Assembly: GCF_000018685.1 (NCBI RefSeq)
Contig: NC_010001.1
Location: forward strand, 1,938,001 to 2,002,000
Direction of reading: 5' to 3'
Source: Lachnoclostridium phytofermentans ISDg
Lineage (GTDB): Bacteria; Bacillota; Clostridia; Lachnospirales; Lachnospiraceae
DNA: 64,000 nt
The notes under the pieces are model-generated. The model did no database searches. It was not told the DNA's origin and worked only from the letters and a program-made list of their open reading frames with translations. Position numbers and translations under genes: made by a program. Of this stretch, positions 26,825 to 35,254 are shown in pieces (position 1 is the stretch's first letter; each line of letters starts with the position of its first letter).

Positions 26825-27385
26825 ATGAAAAGGAAAGAATCAACAAAGACCTCAACGTATCTATTGATCTTTTTACTAATGATTTCAATGGGATTTCATC
26901 TTTATGATCATAGTAGTTATGGCCAAATTGCAGTGAGTGCAGAGGAAGTGGACCGATATAAGGTACATACAGAATTATTGTTAGAAGCAGTGGAAGAGCT
27001 AGGGGTATGTACTCCTGATGCCGCGTTAGATGTATTTATTAAAAGTATCAAGGAAAGAAATGGAGCAATGATGTTTTCTATCCTATGCGATTCTTTAAAA
27101 AAGAACTATCTATCCCGACTAGAAGAAACCGATCCTTACTGGGTTACTGGAGTTTCTAGTCCTTGGGTATCACAAGTAGATATAATAAAAGAGACAAAGA
27201 AGAAAGACGGAAGCTATGAATATGAGTTATTGGTAAAGACATTAACCTCTGCAGGTCCAGACCGAGAATATAAGGGGGAACTTACCATAAAACGTGTTGG
27301 AGATTTTTATAAGATTTGTCGAATCTTTTTTGAGAAAGACTTTGGAATATATACAGGGATAACTTTATCAGGGAATTCTCTGTAA
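26825..27385 (+). CDS. membrane-anchored or secreted hypothetical protein
   Basis: 187 residues. An N-terminal basic and hydrophobic segment (TYLLIFLLMISMGFHLY, about 11-27) acts as signal anchor or signal peptide. The outer part has the look of a small alpha/beta NTF2-like domain: helices (VDRYKVHTELLLEAVEELG, DAALDVFIKSIKERNGAMMF) then strands (SYEYELLVKTLTSAGPDREY, GELTIKRVGDFYKICRI). No named family recognised. The ATG at 26825 has GGAGGA 4 bases upstream; the frame's earlier ATG at 26813 has none. Confidence 0.65.
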   Translation: MKRKESTKTSTYLLIFLLMISMGFHLYDHSSYGQIAVSAEEVDRYKVHTELLLEAVEELGVCTPDAALDVFIKSIKERNGAMMFSILCDSLKKNYLSRLEETDPYWVTGVSSPWVSQVDIIKETKKKDGSYEYELLVKTLTSAGPDREYKGELTIKRVGDFYKICRIFFEKDFGIYTGITLSGNSL

Positions 27386-27565
27386 TCAACGTAACAATCG
27401 AATTATAGAAACTATTTTGGGAAAATATGAAAAATTATAAATAGCATAAAAAATGTCGAAAAAGATAACATCCTCTAGTTGAGAACTTTCTATTTTCGTT
27501 GTACAATAGAAAGGTAACCTTTTGAATTGTGTCGTTAAGGTTATTACAGTAAGGAGGACTTGTAT

Positions 27566-28474
27566 ATGATACCTGGAATAGTAGCAGAAGCAAATAAAGC
27601 AATAAAATATGGGGATTACATGGCAGCAGTTCGTTTATTAGAGCCTGAGGATGAGGCAAATCCATACGTATTATCTACGTTAGGAAAAGCATTTTTCTTT
27701 CTAGGAAGATTTGAAGAATCCTATAAAATATATCATCGTCTTTTTTGTGAAGACATTGTAAAGCAGGAGGAAGCTGAAGTACCATTTGATGAATATGATC
27801 CAGATGGAAGAGAGATGATGGTATCGATAGAAAATCTCGGTATCCCCCAGATGACGGAGAGACTTCCAAAAGCGGTGAGCTTTTTATATCCTCAGAGTGA
27901 GGAGTCTCCAAAAGAAATCTATGAGGAAAGTAAAAAGCTTCAGGAATTGATGGATGAATGTGCCCTAAAGGCAAAGAATGACGAGAAACTTGCAATGAAG
28001 CTTATCCTTGATAAGATCGATGTGTTACTTAATTCAAAAGATCAGAGAGAAGTAGCGCTTGGATGGTTCTATCACGGTGAATTAAATTATCGCCGCAAGG
28101 ATTATATGGAGGCGTATAAATGCTACTTAAAAGCAGCGACCACCGAGGTTCATAAAGCTCTCTATTATGGTTATGCTGGCAATATGCTTATGAAACTACG
28201 TGAACAAAATCCGAATCTCCTTGGTATTGCTTCGATTTTAACTAATCGCGCTATAGAGTTAGATTTTAGTAATGCAAAATGGCATTATAACCAAGGTCTA
28301 ATACTAATGGGCTTATCGAAAGTATTTGGAATTGGTGGAAGCGGACACCAAGCATTTTTAAAGGCTGCAAAAAAAGAGTTTGCATTTGCTTATGAAGCTT
28401 GCCGAATAGAACAATTAAAATTACGAGATGAAATTGAAACCATCTATAATGATGTTAGACAATTAATTTATTAA
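27566..28474 (+). CDS. TPR-repeat protein, unknown function
   Basis: 302 residues. Helical repeats with TPR character: YGDYMAAVRLLEPEDEANP, LGRFEESYKIYHRLF, GWFYHGELNYRRKDYMEAYKCYLKAA and DFSNAKWHYNQGLILMG. No signal peptide or membrane segment, so it is cytoplasmic and probably a protein-interaction scaffold. The ATG at 27566 follows AAGGAGG by 8 bases. A dyad TTTCTATT/AATAGAAA lies about 55-78 bases upstream. A terminator follows directly. Confidence 0.65.
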   Translation: MIPGIVAEANKAIKYGDYMAAVRLLEPEDEANPYVLSTLGKAFFFLGRFEESYKIYHRLFCEDIVKQEEAEVPFDEYDPDGREMMVSIENLGIPQMTERLPKAVSFLYPQSEESPKEIYEESKKLQELMDECALKAKNDEKLAMKLILDKIDVLLNSKDQREVALGWFYHGELNYRRKDYMEAYKCYLKAATTEVHKALYYGYAGNMLMKLREQNPNLLGIASILTNRAIELDFSNAKWHYNQGLILMGLSKVFGIGGSGHQAFLKAAKKEFAFAYEACRIEQLKLRDEIETIYNDVRQLIY

Positions 28475-28481
28475 AAAATAC

Positions 28482-28519
28482 GAGGTGTTGATACGTTTTT
28501 TGTAGCAACACCTTTTTTA
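28482..28519 (+). terminator. rho-independent terminator
   Basis: AGGTGTTG pairs with CAACACC followed by TTTTTT, with a loop of about 15 bases. Confidence 0.75.
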
Positions 28520-28898
28520 TATATTAGAATTTACAATCCCCAATGAAAACATGCTGGACCGAGAGGTATTTATCTGTTAGATTTATTTTTCTCATAACCT
28601 TCATATATTGTTGGTGCGCTGGCTCTGCTGCGGCGATGCCGGTGTGACTGGGATTTTTTTTGCTGAATGCATTGACTATTCGGAGTTTTTCTGCCACGAT
28701 AGTAGTCAGTTAGTTTTTGTTTTTTGTTCTGATAGCTCTTTGTTTGCATGGTGCAACGAATATATATTTAAGGGTTTAGAATATGCAAGACAAACAATGG
28801 TAGAAGAAAAATTTGAGTTTTTGATGTTAAAAATCAATTATGGATTGAAGATACCGAAAATCAAGGTATAATTTTTACACTAATGAGGAGATAATTAA
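28520..28898. other. intergenic region with an unusually GC-rich patch
   Basis: A patch at about 28610-28710 (for example GGCTCTGCTGCGGCGATGCC) is clearly richer in GC than the surrounding intergenic DNA. A weak TTG-initiated frame of 87 codons (28608-28871) covers it but has no ribosome binding site and an odd Cys-rich composition. It may be a gene remnant brought in with the GH3 gene. No promoter is clear. Confidence 0.3.
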
Positions 28899-31457
28899 AT
28901 GAAAAAAACAATGCCCACAAACTCCAGTGCCGCTTCTGTGTTGCAAGATGTTTTCCAAGTGGCTTATGACATCGTTGTTGAAAGTTCTTTGTTATTCAAA
29001 AACAACAACAATGCCTTACCGCTAGACGTATCAAATAATAAAGTTGCCATTTTCGGTCGAACTCAGGTAAACACAATCAAGGGTGGAAAAGGATCCAGTG
29101 ATGTTAACATTGATAATGCGGAATATGTAAATATCATTGACGGTATCCGTACCAGGGGCGTAATTGATTATTTTGAACCTCTTGCCCGGCTTTATGAAAC
29201 ATGGGCCAAGGAAAATCCGCCTGAAATAGACAATGAAGGTGTTTTCACCAATTCGGAAATGCCGCTAGCTGCTTATCCAGACATAGTTGAGGATGCGGCC
29301 GTCTATACCGATACAGCCATTGTGATTATTGGAAGAAGCAGCGGAGAATTTCACGACCGCACAGATAGCGATTATTATTTAACGCAGGAAGAAAGGAACA
29401 TGCTTCAGACCGTATCCGATAACTTTGAAAAAGTTATCGTGGTGTTAAATATCGCTTCCTTCATTGATATGCAGTGGGTGAACGACTATAATCCGGACGC
29501 TGTGCTCAATGTATGGTTGCCTGGTCATAAAGGTGGACTCCCGGTAGCAGATCTATTATCAGGTACGGTGTACCCATCCGGCAAGCTGACCGGCACTTGG
29601 GCAGTTGATATTAACGACTACCCAACCCGCAACGCTATGGTAAACGCCAATATGGAAAACGGCAACGGCACTTGGGGTCAACTTAACGTAAATCCAGTTT
29701 ATGTGGAAGATATTTATGTCGGTTACCGTTACTTCGAAACCTTTGCCCCTGAAAAAGTGGCTTATGAATTTGGCTATGGCATGTCATATACTACATTTGA
29801 GCAGGAAATTATCCGCTATGATGATTCCATTGAAGGAACAATTTCTGTTGAAGTAAGAATCTCGAACACCGGCATAAATGCAGGTAAGGAAGTTGTTCAG
29901 GTGTATTTCAGTGCACCACAGGGAAAATTGGGCAAACCCGCAAAAGAGCTGATTGCTTACAAAAAAACAGATGAAATTCAGCCAGGTGAGGAGCAAAGAG
30001 TTAAATTGTCATTCGACGTTTCGCAGATGTCATCCTACGATGATTCTGGTGTTACAGGATACCCATACGCTTATGTTATGGAAGTGGGAAATTATGAGAT
30101 CTATGTCGGCAATTCTGTTAAAAACGTGGAACTGGCGGGTACTTACTCATTATCTTCTAGGGACAACATTCCTGTTATGGTTGAACAGCTTTCGCAGCAG
30201 GCTGCTGTAGAAGAGAGAGATGTGTTCCAGAGACTGACCGTAGGTGAAAACGGAGAAATTGCATTTGAGACCGTTCCCACAAGAGAAATTCCATTGGAAG
30301 ATATAGTATATAATGACCCACCTGAGATTTTGCAAACGGGAGATGTGGGGCTTAAATTGTCCGACGTACTTATAGACCCAAATCTGATGGACGCTTTTAT
30401 TGCCCAGCTTACAGACGAAGAAATGGCTTGGCTCACCTGCGGAAATCCTTCTGTCCGCTTTCAGGATTATGGTCCTATAGCGGGTGGGTTTGGCGGTTGG
30501 AATGGTGAAGATCCATCTGGTTCCGATCTCAGTAAATATGGTGTTACTTTAACAGCGGATGGTACCATAGAGGCGGGGGTTGGCAATCAGAATGCGAAAG
30601 CTGGTCCCGATCTCACTACTTATGGAATTAATGCTGTTAAAACAGTGGATGGTCCCGCAGGTATCCGCTTCGTCGTCGTACCCTTACTGCCACCACCGAC
30701 ACCAAACATTCAGTTCCCAAGTGCCACTGCGGTAGCCGCTACCTTTAATATTGCTCTGATTGAGCAAGAAGGCGTAACGATTGCCAGGGAAGCCAACTCA
30801 TATAATATTGATATCTGGCTTGCCCCAGGCATGAACATCCACCGTGATCCGCTCAGCGGCAGAAACTTTGAGTATTATTCCGAAGACCCACTGGTAAGCG
30901 GTATGTCTGCGGTGGCGGTAACGCAGGGCGCGCAGTCCCAGGGCATGCAGGTGATCTTAAAACACTTTGCGGCCAACAACCAGGAAATAGACCGAAAAAC
31001 TTCTAATTCGATATTATCTGAAAGGGCATTGCGCGAAATTTATCTGAAAGGATTTGAAATTGCGGTTAAAAAAACCAATGCATCAGGTATTATGGCAGCC
31101 TACCCCATGATTAATGGAAGCCACGGAGCATCCAACTATGAAACTCTCACAAACATACTGCGGGGGGAATGGGGATTTGACGGTTTGGTTATGAGTGATT
31201 GGAACCCAAATTTTGACAACGGACAAGGATCTATGGTTCGTGCCCAATGCGAAGTACGCATGCCTGAAGGATATGGAGGAAACGCCAGCCAAGTTTTAGA
31301 GGCTCTTAGCAATGGCTTGTTGACCCGCGGTCAGCTGCAAAGAGGCGTTAAAAACATCCTGAATACTATGATGAGATCCAATACGTTCCGTGATGCGAAC
31401 GGCTATGAACGCAACCTGATGACATATAATGATGATGACGAAAATATTCTGGGTTAG
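28899..31457 (+). CDS. glycoside hydrolase family 3 enzyme with permuted domain order
   Basis: 852 residues. The GH3 C-terminal alpha/beta domain comes first (ESSLLFKNNNNALPL, about 30-300), then the FnIII-like domain (about 300-430), then the catalytic TIM-barrel domain (about 500-850) with KHFAANN (about 687) and the nucleophile Asp767 in GLVMSDWNPN. This reversed order is known from some rumen GH3 enzymes such as the Ruminococcus albus and Butyrivibrio beta-glucosidases. It probably removes glucose or xylose from oligosaccharides. No signal peptide, so it is cytoplasmic. The start has TGAGGAGATAATTAA upstream. Its GC content and codon use look higher than the neighbours', suggesting transfer. 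Confidence 0.9.
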   Translation: MKKTMPTNSSAASVLQDVFQVAYDIVVESSLLFKNNNNALPLDVSNNKVAIFGRTQVNTIKGGKGSSDVNIDNAEYVNIIDGIRTRGVIDYFEPLARLYETWAKENPPEIDNEGVFTNSEMPLAAYPDIVEDAAVYTDTAIVIIGRSSGEFHDRTDSDYYLTQEERNMLQTVSDNFEKVIVVLNIASFIDMQWVNDYNPDAVLNVWLPGHKGGLPVADLLSGTVYPSGKLTGTWAVDINDYPTRNAMVNANMENGNGTWGQLNVNPVYVEDIYVGYRYFETFAPEKVAYEFGYGMSYTTFEQEIIRYDDSIEGTISVEVRISNTGINAGKEVVQVYFSAPQGKLGKPAKELIAYKKTDEIQPGEEQRVKLSFDVSQMSSYDDSGVTGYPYAYVMEVGNYEIYVGNSVKNVELAGTYSLSSRDNIPVMVEQLSQQAAVEERDVFQRLTVGENGEIAFETVPTREIPLEDIVYNDPPEILQTGDVGLKLSDVLIDPNLMDAFIAQLTDEEMAWLTCGNPSVRFQDYGPIAGGFGGWNGEDPSGSDLSKYGVTLTADGTIEAGVGNQNAKAGPDLTTYGINAVKTVDGPAGIRFVVVPLLPPPTPNIQFPSATAVAATFNIALIEQEGVTIAREANSYNIDIWLAPGMNIHRDPLSGRNFEYYSEDPLVSGMSAVAVTQGAQSQGMQVILKHFAANNQEIDRKTSNSILSERALREIYLKGFEIAVKKTNASGIMAAYPMINGSHGASNYETLTNILRGEWGFDGLVMSDWNPNFDNGQGSMVRAQCEVRMPEGYGGNASQVLEALSNGLLTRGQLQRGVKNILNTMMRSNTFRDANGYERNLMTYNDDDENILG

Positions 31458-31589
31458 CGATTCTGGCTTTTTATTCGCTGCTAAGAGTTGTGTAGCGAGT
31501 AAATAGTGACATGCCCGAATAGTTATATTCATTTTCACATAAGAAATCGATAAGCATTCTTATAAGAATATAGATTTACGAATATTAGT

Positions 31590-31637
31590 AAAAAGGCAGA
31601 CGAAACACTTAATTAATGTTTCTTCTGCCTTTTTTGG
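31590..31637 (+). terminator. rho-independent terminator
   Basis: AAAAGGCAGACGAAACA pairs with TGTTTCTTCTGCCTTTT, followed by TT. It separates the GH3 gene from the dehydrogenase gene. A weaker hairpin lies at about 31470-31504. Confidence 0.85.
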
Positions 31638-31668
31638 TGACATGCGATAGACAATGGCGGGGGGAATC

Positions 31669-31696
31669 TTGTAAATCAATTAAAATCTGTTATAAT
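31669..31696 (+). promoter_or_regulatory. sigma-A promoter for the dehydrogenase gene
   Basis: TTGTAA (31669-31674), 16 bases, TATAAT (31691-31696), placed 78 bases before the ATG at 31774 and directly after the terminator. Confidence 0.6.
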
Positions 31697-31773
31697 ACAG
31701 AGAGATATTAGATACAGCTGGCACTTACATTAGTTAACTTATTATAAAAGTAGACGTAGGAGGACAAAACAAG

Positions 31774-32778
31774 ATGAGAATCCAGTATGACGATATGGTA
31801 AAAGAATTCACGAGAGTATTAATCAAATATGGTTTTTCTGAAGAAAAGGCTAAGCTTAGTGCAAAATTGTTTGCTGATAACAGTTTGGATGGAGTGTATT
31901 CACATGGTGTTAACCGCTTTCCAAGGGTTATTTCCTATATAGAAAAAGGATATATTAAACCTGAACAGACCGCAGCGAAGACTGAAGCATTCGGATGTGT
32001 GGAACGTTGGGATGGCAATCTTGGAATGGGAAATTTGAATGCTCAGATTTGTATGGATCGTGCAATTGAGCTTTCCAGAACACATGGAATCGGCTGTATT
32101 GCCATTAAAAACACGAATCATTGGATGAGAGGCGGTGCATACGGCTGGCAGGCTGCCAATGCAGGGTGTATAGGAATTTGCTGGACAAATACGATGCCTA
32201 ATATGCCTGCTTGGGGTGCTAAGGACCGACGTATTGGTAATAATCCTTTTATTGTTGCAATCCCTAGAAGTAGTGGAGCCCATGTTGTAGCAGACTGTGC
32301 GATGTCACAATTTTCATACGGTAAGGTAGAAGAATATAGATTGAACGGTAAAAAACTCCCTATTCCAGGCGGTTATGATGAAAATGATGAAATCACTAAT
32401 GATCCTGCGGCAATTGAAAAAACGAGTCGTATACTGCCAATGGGATATTGGAAAGGTTCAGGATTGTCAATTGCTTTTGATTTGATAGCAACCGTCCTTT
32501 CTGGTGGTAATTCGGTTACGGAGATTGGTAAGCTTGGGGAAGATGAATTTGCGATTTCCCAGGTAATGATTGCAATAGATCCATCACATTTTAATGATGT
32601 TGCTTTAACAGACGAACTTATAAATAATGTTCTGGACGATATCAAAGCTTCTGTTCCTGTTAAGGAAAATGGTTCAATTTATTATCCGGGTGAGAGTTCT
32701 CTCAATACAAGAATTGAAAATACGGAACATGGAATACCTGTACAGGAAGAGATTTGGGAAAAAATCCTGTTGATGTAA
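31774..32778 (+). CDS. dlgD: 3-dehydro-L-gulonate 2-dehydrogenase (YiaK/DlgD-like)
   Basis: 334 residues, matching Escherichia coli YiaK along the length: SGVYSHGVNRFPR-like DGVYSHGVNRFPR (35-47), the catalytic-region motif NTNHWMRGGAYGWQAA (His near 119), GICWTNTMPNMPAWGAK, IGNNPFIVAIP and ILPMGYWKGSG. The Ldh_2 family enzyme reduces 2,3-diketo-L-gulonate to 3-keto-L-gulonate with NADH in the ascorbate/uronate branch. The start has GTAGGAGGACAAAACAAG upstream. It stands alone, so its exact substrate in this organism is uncertain. The gene's last codons are repeated downstream. Confidence 0.85.
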   Translation: MRIQYDDMVKEFTRVLIKYGFSEEKAKLSAKLFADNSLDGVYSHGVNRFPRVISYIEKGYIKPEQTAAKTEAFGCVERWDGNLGMGNLNAQICMDRAIELSRTHGIGCIAIKNTNHWMRGGAYGWQAANAGCIGICWTNTMPNMPAWGAKDRRIGNNPFIVAIPRSSGAHVVADCAMSQFSYGKVEEYRLNGKKLPIPGGYDENDEITNDPAAIEKTSRILPMGYWKGSGLSIAFDLIATVLSGGNSVTEIGKLGEDEFAISQVMIAIDPSHFNDVALTDELINNVLDDIKASVPVKENGSIYYPGESSLNTRIENTEHGIPVQEEIWEKILLM

Positions 32779-32868
32779 GAAATTTGGATAAATATAGTTG
32801 ATATAATGGATTTGGAAAAAATCAGGTCGATGTAAAAGATTTGGCAAAAATCAAGTTGATGCAATAGA
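32749..32868 (+). repeat. tandem degenerate copies of the dlgD 3' end
   Basis: The gene ends GATTTGGGAAAAAATCC, TGTTGATGTAA. Related units begin at about 32781, 32809 and 32838 (for example GATTTGGCAAAAATCAAG, TTGATGCAA), with a period of 28-30 bases. Only the first unit is coding. Confidence 0.75.
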
Positions 32869-33014
32869 AAACCGTTATAAGAGTTCAATTGCAGGTATCT
32901 GGAAACAATAGGAGTAAATTGTTTTTGGATACCTGTTTCTATATAGTTCTCTTTTTGAGATAGCTGTGAGTTAATCCTTTTTAGTCATAATAAGTTTAAT
33001 ATCTTTAGTGATAA

Positions 33015-33142
33015 CAAATTAAATGTATAATTGTTATAGCAAATTAATGTATATATACGCAATCCAAATTTAATGTATAATTAACGCAAATAAAATTAAT
33101 GAATCATAGATACAAATAAAATTAAATGTATAATTTGACATA
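33015..33142 (+). repeat. degenerate AT-rich tandem repeats
   Basis: AAATTAAATGTATAATT and variants occur five times with spacing of about 23-27 bases. Several units contain TATAAT, so promoters cannot be picked out by eye here. Confidence 0.6.
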
Positions 33143-33274
33143 AAGTATTTACAATAGTATAATGTTGATAGAAAAGAAAAAGGTGGTATAAGAGAACATG
33201 AATATATAGTGACTGAACAAAGTAATTGGTAGATGAAGAGTAACTTTGCCGAGTAGTATAGGTAAAGTCTATTT

Positions 33275-33415
33275 ATGTTTCCATTTCGTTTAGTCATGAG
33301 ACATTCTATTGGTATCGGAAGATACTGGAATAGTCATGTTCAGAATATCACTTGGTATAACCATATTCATTTGAGATGGTTATATTTAAGAAACGATGTT
33401 TTAGATCCGTTCTGA
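33275..33415 (+). CDS. leader ORF (46 codons) of the ABC-F gene
   Basis: An open frame of 46 codons begins ATG TTT CCA TTT CGT and ends at TGA 33413-33415, 30 bases before the ABC-F start. The peptide (MFPFRLVMRHSIGIGRYWNS at its start, ending LYLRNDVLDPF) is rich in Trp, Arg, His and Tyr, unlike random AT-rich translation. A possible weak binding site AGGTAAAG lies upstream. The stop codon falls inside the 3' arm of a stem whose other arm is within the frame. Genes for antibiotic-resistance ABC-F proteins are often controlled by ribosome stalling on such leaders. It could still be a chance frame. Confidence 0.45.
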   Translation: MFPFRLVMRHSIGIGRYWNSHVQNITWYNHIHLRWLYLRNDVLDPF

Positions 33416-33417
33416 AC
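33339..33417 (+). promoter_or_regulatory. candidate attenuator of the ABC-F gene
   Basis: Outer arms GTTCAGAA (33339-33346) and TTCTGAAC (33410-33417) are perfectly complementary. Inside lies a perfect hairpin TATAACCAT/ATGGTTATA (33356-33384). A ribosome stalled on the leader frame would open the outer stem. No long T-run follows the outer stem, so control could be on translation rather than transcription. Confidence 0.45.
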
Positions 33418-33445
33418 GAAGTGGTGTTTAGGAGGGATTTTTTTT

Positions 33446-34876
33446 ATGCTATTATATGGACAGAATATAAAAAAAGAGTATGGCATACAAAGTGTGTTAG
33501 ATATAAGTAAACTTGCAATTGAAGATGGAGATCGTATTGGTCTAGTTGGAAGAAATGGTGTTGGCAAAAGTACCTTATTTGGTATATTAAGTGGAAGAAT
33601 CGACTGTGATGAGGGAGTTATAAAGAGAGATTGCGAAATCGCTGAAATATTACAAAGCGGTGAGACCGATGGTGATGCAGAAGGTAGTCTACGAAGTAGA
33701 TTTAAGTTAAAAGATAGTGCGGTAAAAAGTGGTGGAGAAAAAACAAGGCTTGCAATAGCGTCTGCTTTCTCAAAACATGCACCATTGCTATTTGCAGATG
33801 AGCCTACTACCAATTTAGATGTAAAAGGAATTGAACTCCTAGAGAAGATGCTATGTGGATATCGTGGTGCAGTTGTTCTAATTTCGCATGATAGAGAGTT
33901 ATTAGACAAAGTGTGCAATCAAATTTGGGAGCTAGAAGACGGAGAGCTAAAGATCTTTCAGGGTAACTATACTTCTTGGTATGAACAGCGAAAGAGAGAG
34001 CGTGAATTTGAACAATTTGAGTACCGTCAGTATGTGAATGAGAAAAAACGGTTAGAAAAAACAATTTCAGAGGTAAAGCAGGAAGCAGTTAAAGTAGGAA
34101 AGCCTCCAAAACGAATGAGTTCCAGTGAATGGATGTTATATAAAGGAACCGCTTCCATTCAACAAGGTCATGTTCAAGGAAGGGCCAGTGCTTTAATTAG
34201 TAGACTCAGTCATATGGAGAAGAAAGAAAGGCCAAAAGACCTGCCTGAAGTGTCAATGAAACTTGGAGAAATGTCAAAGATAAAGGCAAAGGTTGCAGCA
34301 AAAGCTGAGGATATCTCGATTTCTTTTGGAGCCCGTTCCATATTAGAGGACACCAGTATAGCAATAGAAACTGGGAAGAAGACCTTTTTATTAGGTGAAA
34401 ATGGAACTGGAAAATCTAGTCTGATTAAAGCCATTCTACAAGAGAATGAGCATACCTTTATAACCAAAGATGCAAAGATAGGATATTTTTCGCAGGAGCA
34501 GGAGAATTTAAACTATGAGGAAACAGTCATAGAGAATGTAGTATCAACTTCTGTAGTCCCACGTCATATTTGTAGAGCTGTACTGGCAAATCTCTATATG
34601 AAGGAAAATGATATTGAGAAAAAAGTACGAGTTTTATCAGGCGGGGAGAGGGTGAAGACAGCAATAGCGAAAGTCTTAGTGTCTGGTTGTAATTTCCTTG
34701 TTCTAGATGAACCAACTAATCATATGGACATTTATACAATGGAAGGTTTGGAACAATTATTATCAAGTTATGATGGAACATTATTTGTGATATCACATGA
34801 TCGAAAGCTCGTTGAGAACCTAGCGGATATTGTATATGAAATTTCTGATCAAAAGATTCGTAAGTTAGATATTTAA
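33446..34876 (+). CDS. ABC-F family ATPase, probable ribosome-protection type
   Basis: 476 residues, two ATP-binding domains and no membrane part. Walker A motifs are GRNGVGKST (about 33) and GENGTGKSS (about 312); signature motifs are KSGGEKTRL and LSGGERVKT; Walker B motifs are LLFADEPTTNLD and LVLDEPTNHMD. A charged linker (about 180-270: RKREREFEQFEYRQYVNEKK) joins the domains. The short length and linker resemble Vga/Msr/Lsa-type proteins that dislodge antibiotics from the 50S ribosome, rather than the longer housekeeping EttA/Uup. AGGAGGGA precedes the start by about 9 bases. The leader ORF supports drug-induced control. The drug class cannot be told from sequence alone. Confidence 0.85.
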   Translation: MLLYGQNIKKEYGIQSVLDISKLAIEDGDRIGLVGRNGVGKSTLFGILSGRIDCDEGVIKRDCEIAEILQSGETDGDAEGSLRSRFKLKDSAVKSGGEKTRLAIASAFSKHAPLLFADEPTTNLDVKGIELLEKMLCGYRGAVVLISHDRELLDKVCNQIWELEDGELKIFQGNYTSWYEQRKREREFEQFEYRQYVNEKKRLEKTISEVKQEAVKVGKPPKRMSSSEWMLYKGTASIQQGHVQGRASALISRLSHMEKKERPKDLPEVSMKLGEMSKIKAKVAAKAEDISISFGARSILEDTSIAIETGKKTFLLGENGTGKSSLIKAILQENEHTFITKDAKIGYFSQEQENLNYEETVIENVVSTSVVPRHICRAVLANLYMKENDIEKKVRVLSGGERVKTAIAKVLVSGCNFLVLDEPTNHMDIYTMEGLEQLLSSYDGTLFVISHDRKLVENLADIVYEISDQKIRKLDI

Positions 34877-34885
34877 AAGATTTTT

Positions 34886-34931
34886 ATTCAAACAAGGGAA
34901 AGTACGCAAAGCGTACTTTTTCTTGTTTTTT
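34886..34931 (+). repeat. hairpin-family element acting as terminator
   Basis: TTCAAACAAGGGAAAGTACGC, loop AAA, GCGTACTTTTTCTTGTTTT. The inner stem AAAGTACGC/GCGTACTTT is perfect and ends in a T-run ten bases after the ABC-F stop codon. Confidence 0.7.
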
Positions 34932-35254
34932 AGGGCAGAAAGATTTCTATCTTTGGCCCTATTTTTTTGCCTGATAAAATTCTGAAAGGTGAGACATACA
35001 ATCATGAGCACTGTGCTTATGTAGCCACTGCTTTTATATTTTAAATTCTGCATAGAAAATCAAAAATCCGCACATTTTAGCTAACATCTGAAATAATATT
35101 ACATATTATATTATTAGTAAAAACATGTTACCAATGAATTCTAACATTCTTATAGAAGTAGGCATGAATCATTAGTTTCTTAACATATACATAGAATAGG
35201 TCATGTTAAGGTAAGAAAAAGGGACAACTTCTTCTCCTTACATTGGAGGGTGAT
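34932..35254. other. intergenic region with an inverted repeat near the downstream gene
   Basis: CTTAACAT (35179-35186) and ATGTTAAG (35203-35210) form a perfect dyad spaced 16 bases, about 45-75 bases before the next ATG. It could be an operator. No other gene or RNA seen. Confidence 0.35.

Noticed and set aside
28608..28871. 87-codon TTG-initiated frame upstream of the GH3 gene
   Set aside because: No ribosome binding site, Cys-rich low-quality composition; treated as a possible remnant only.
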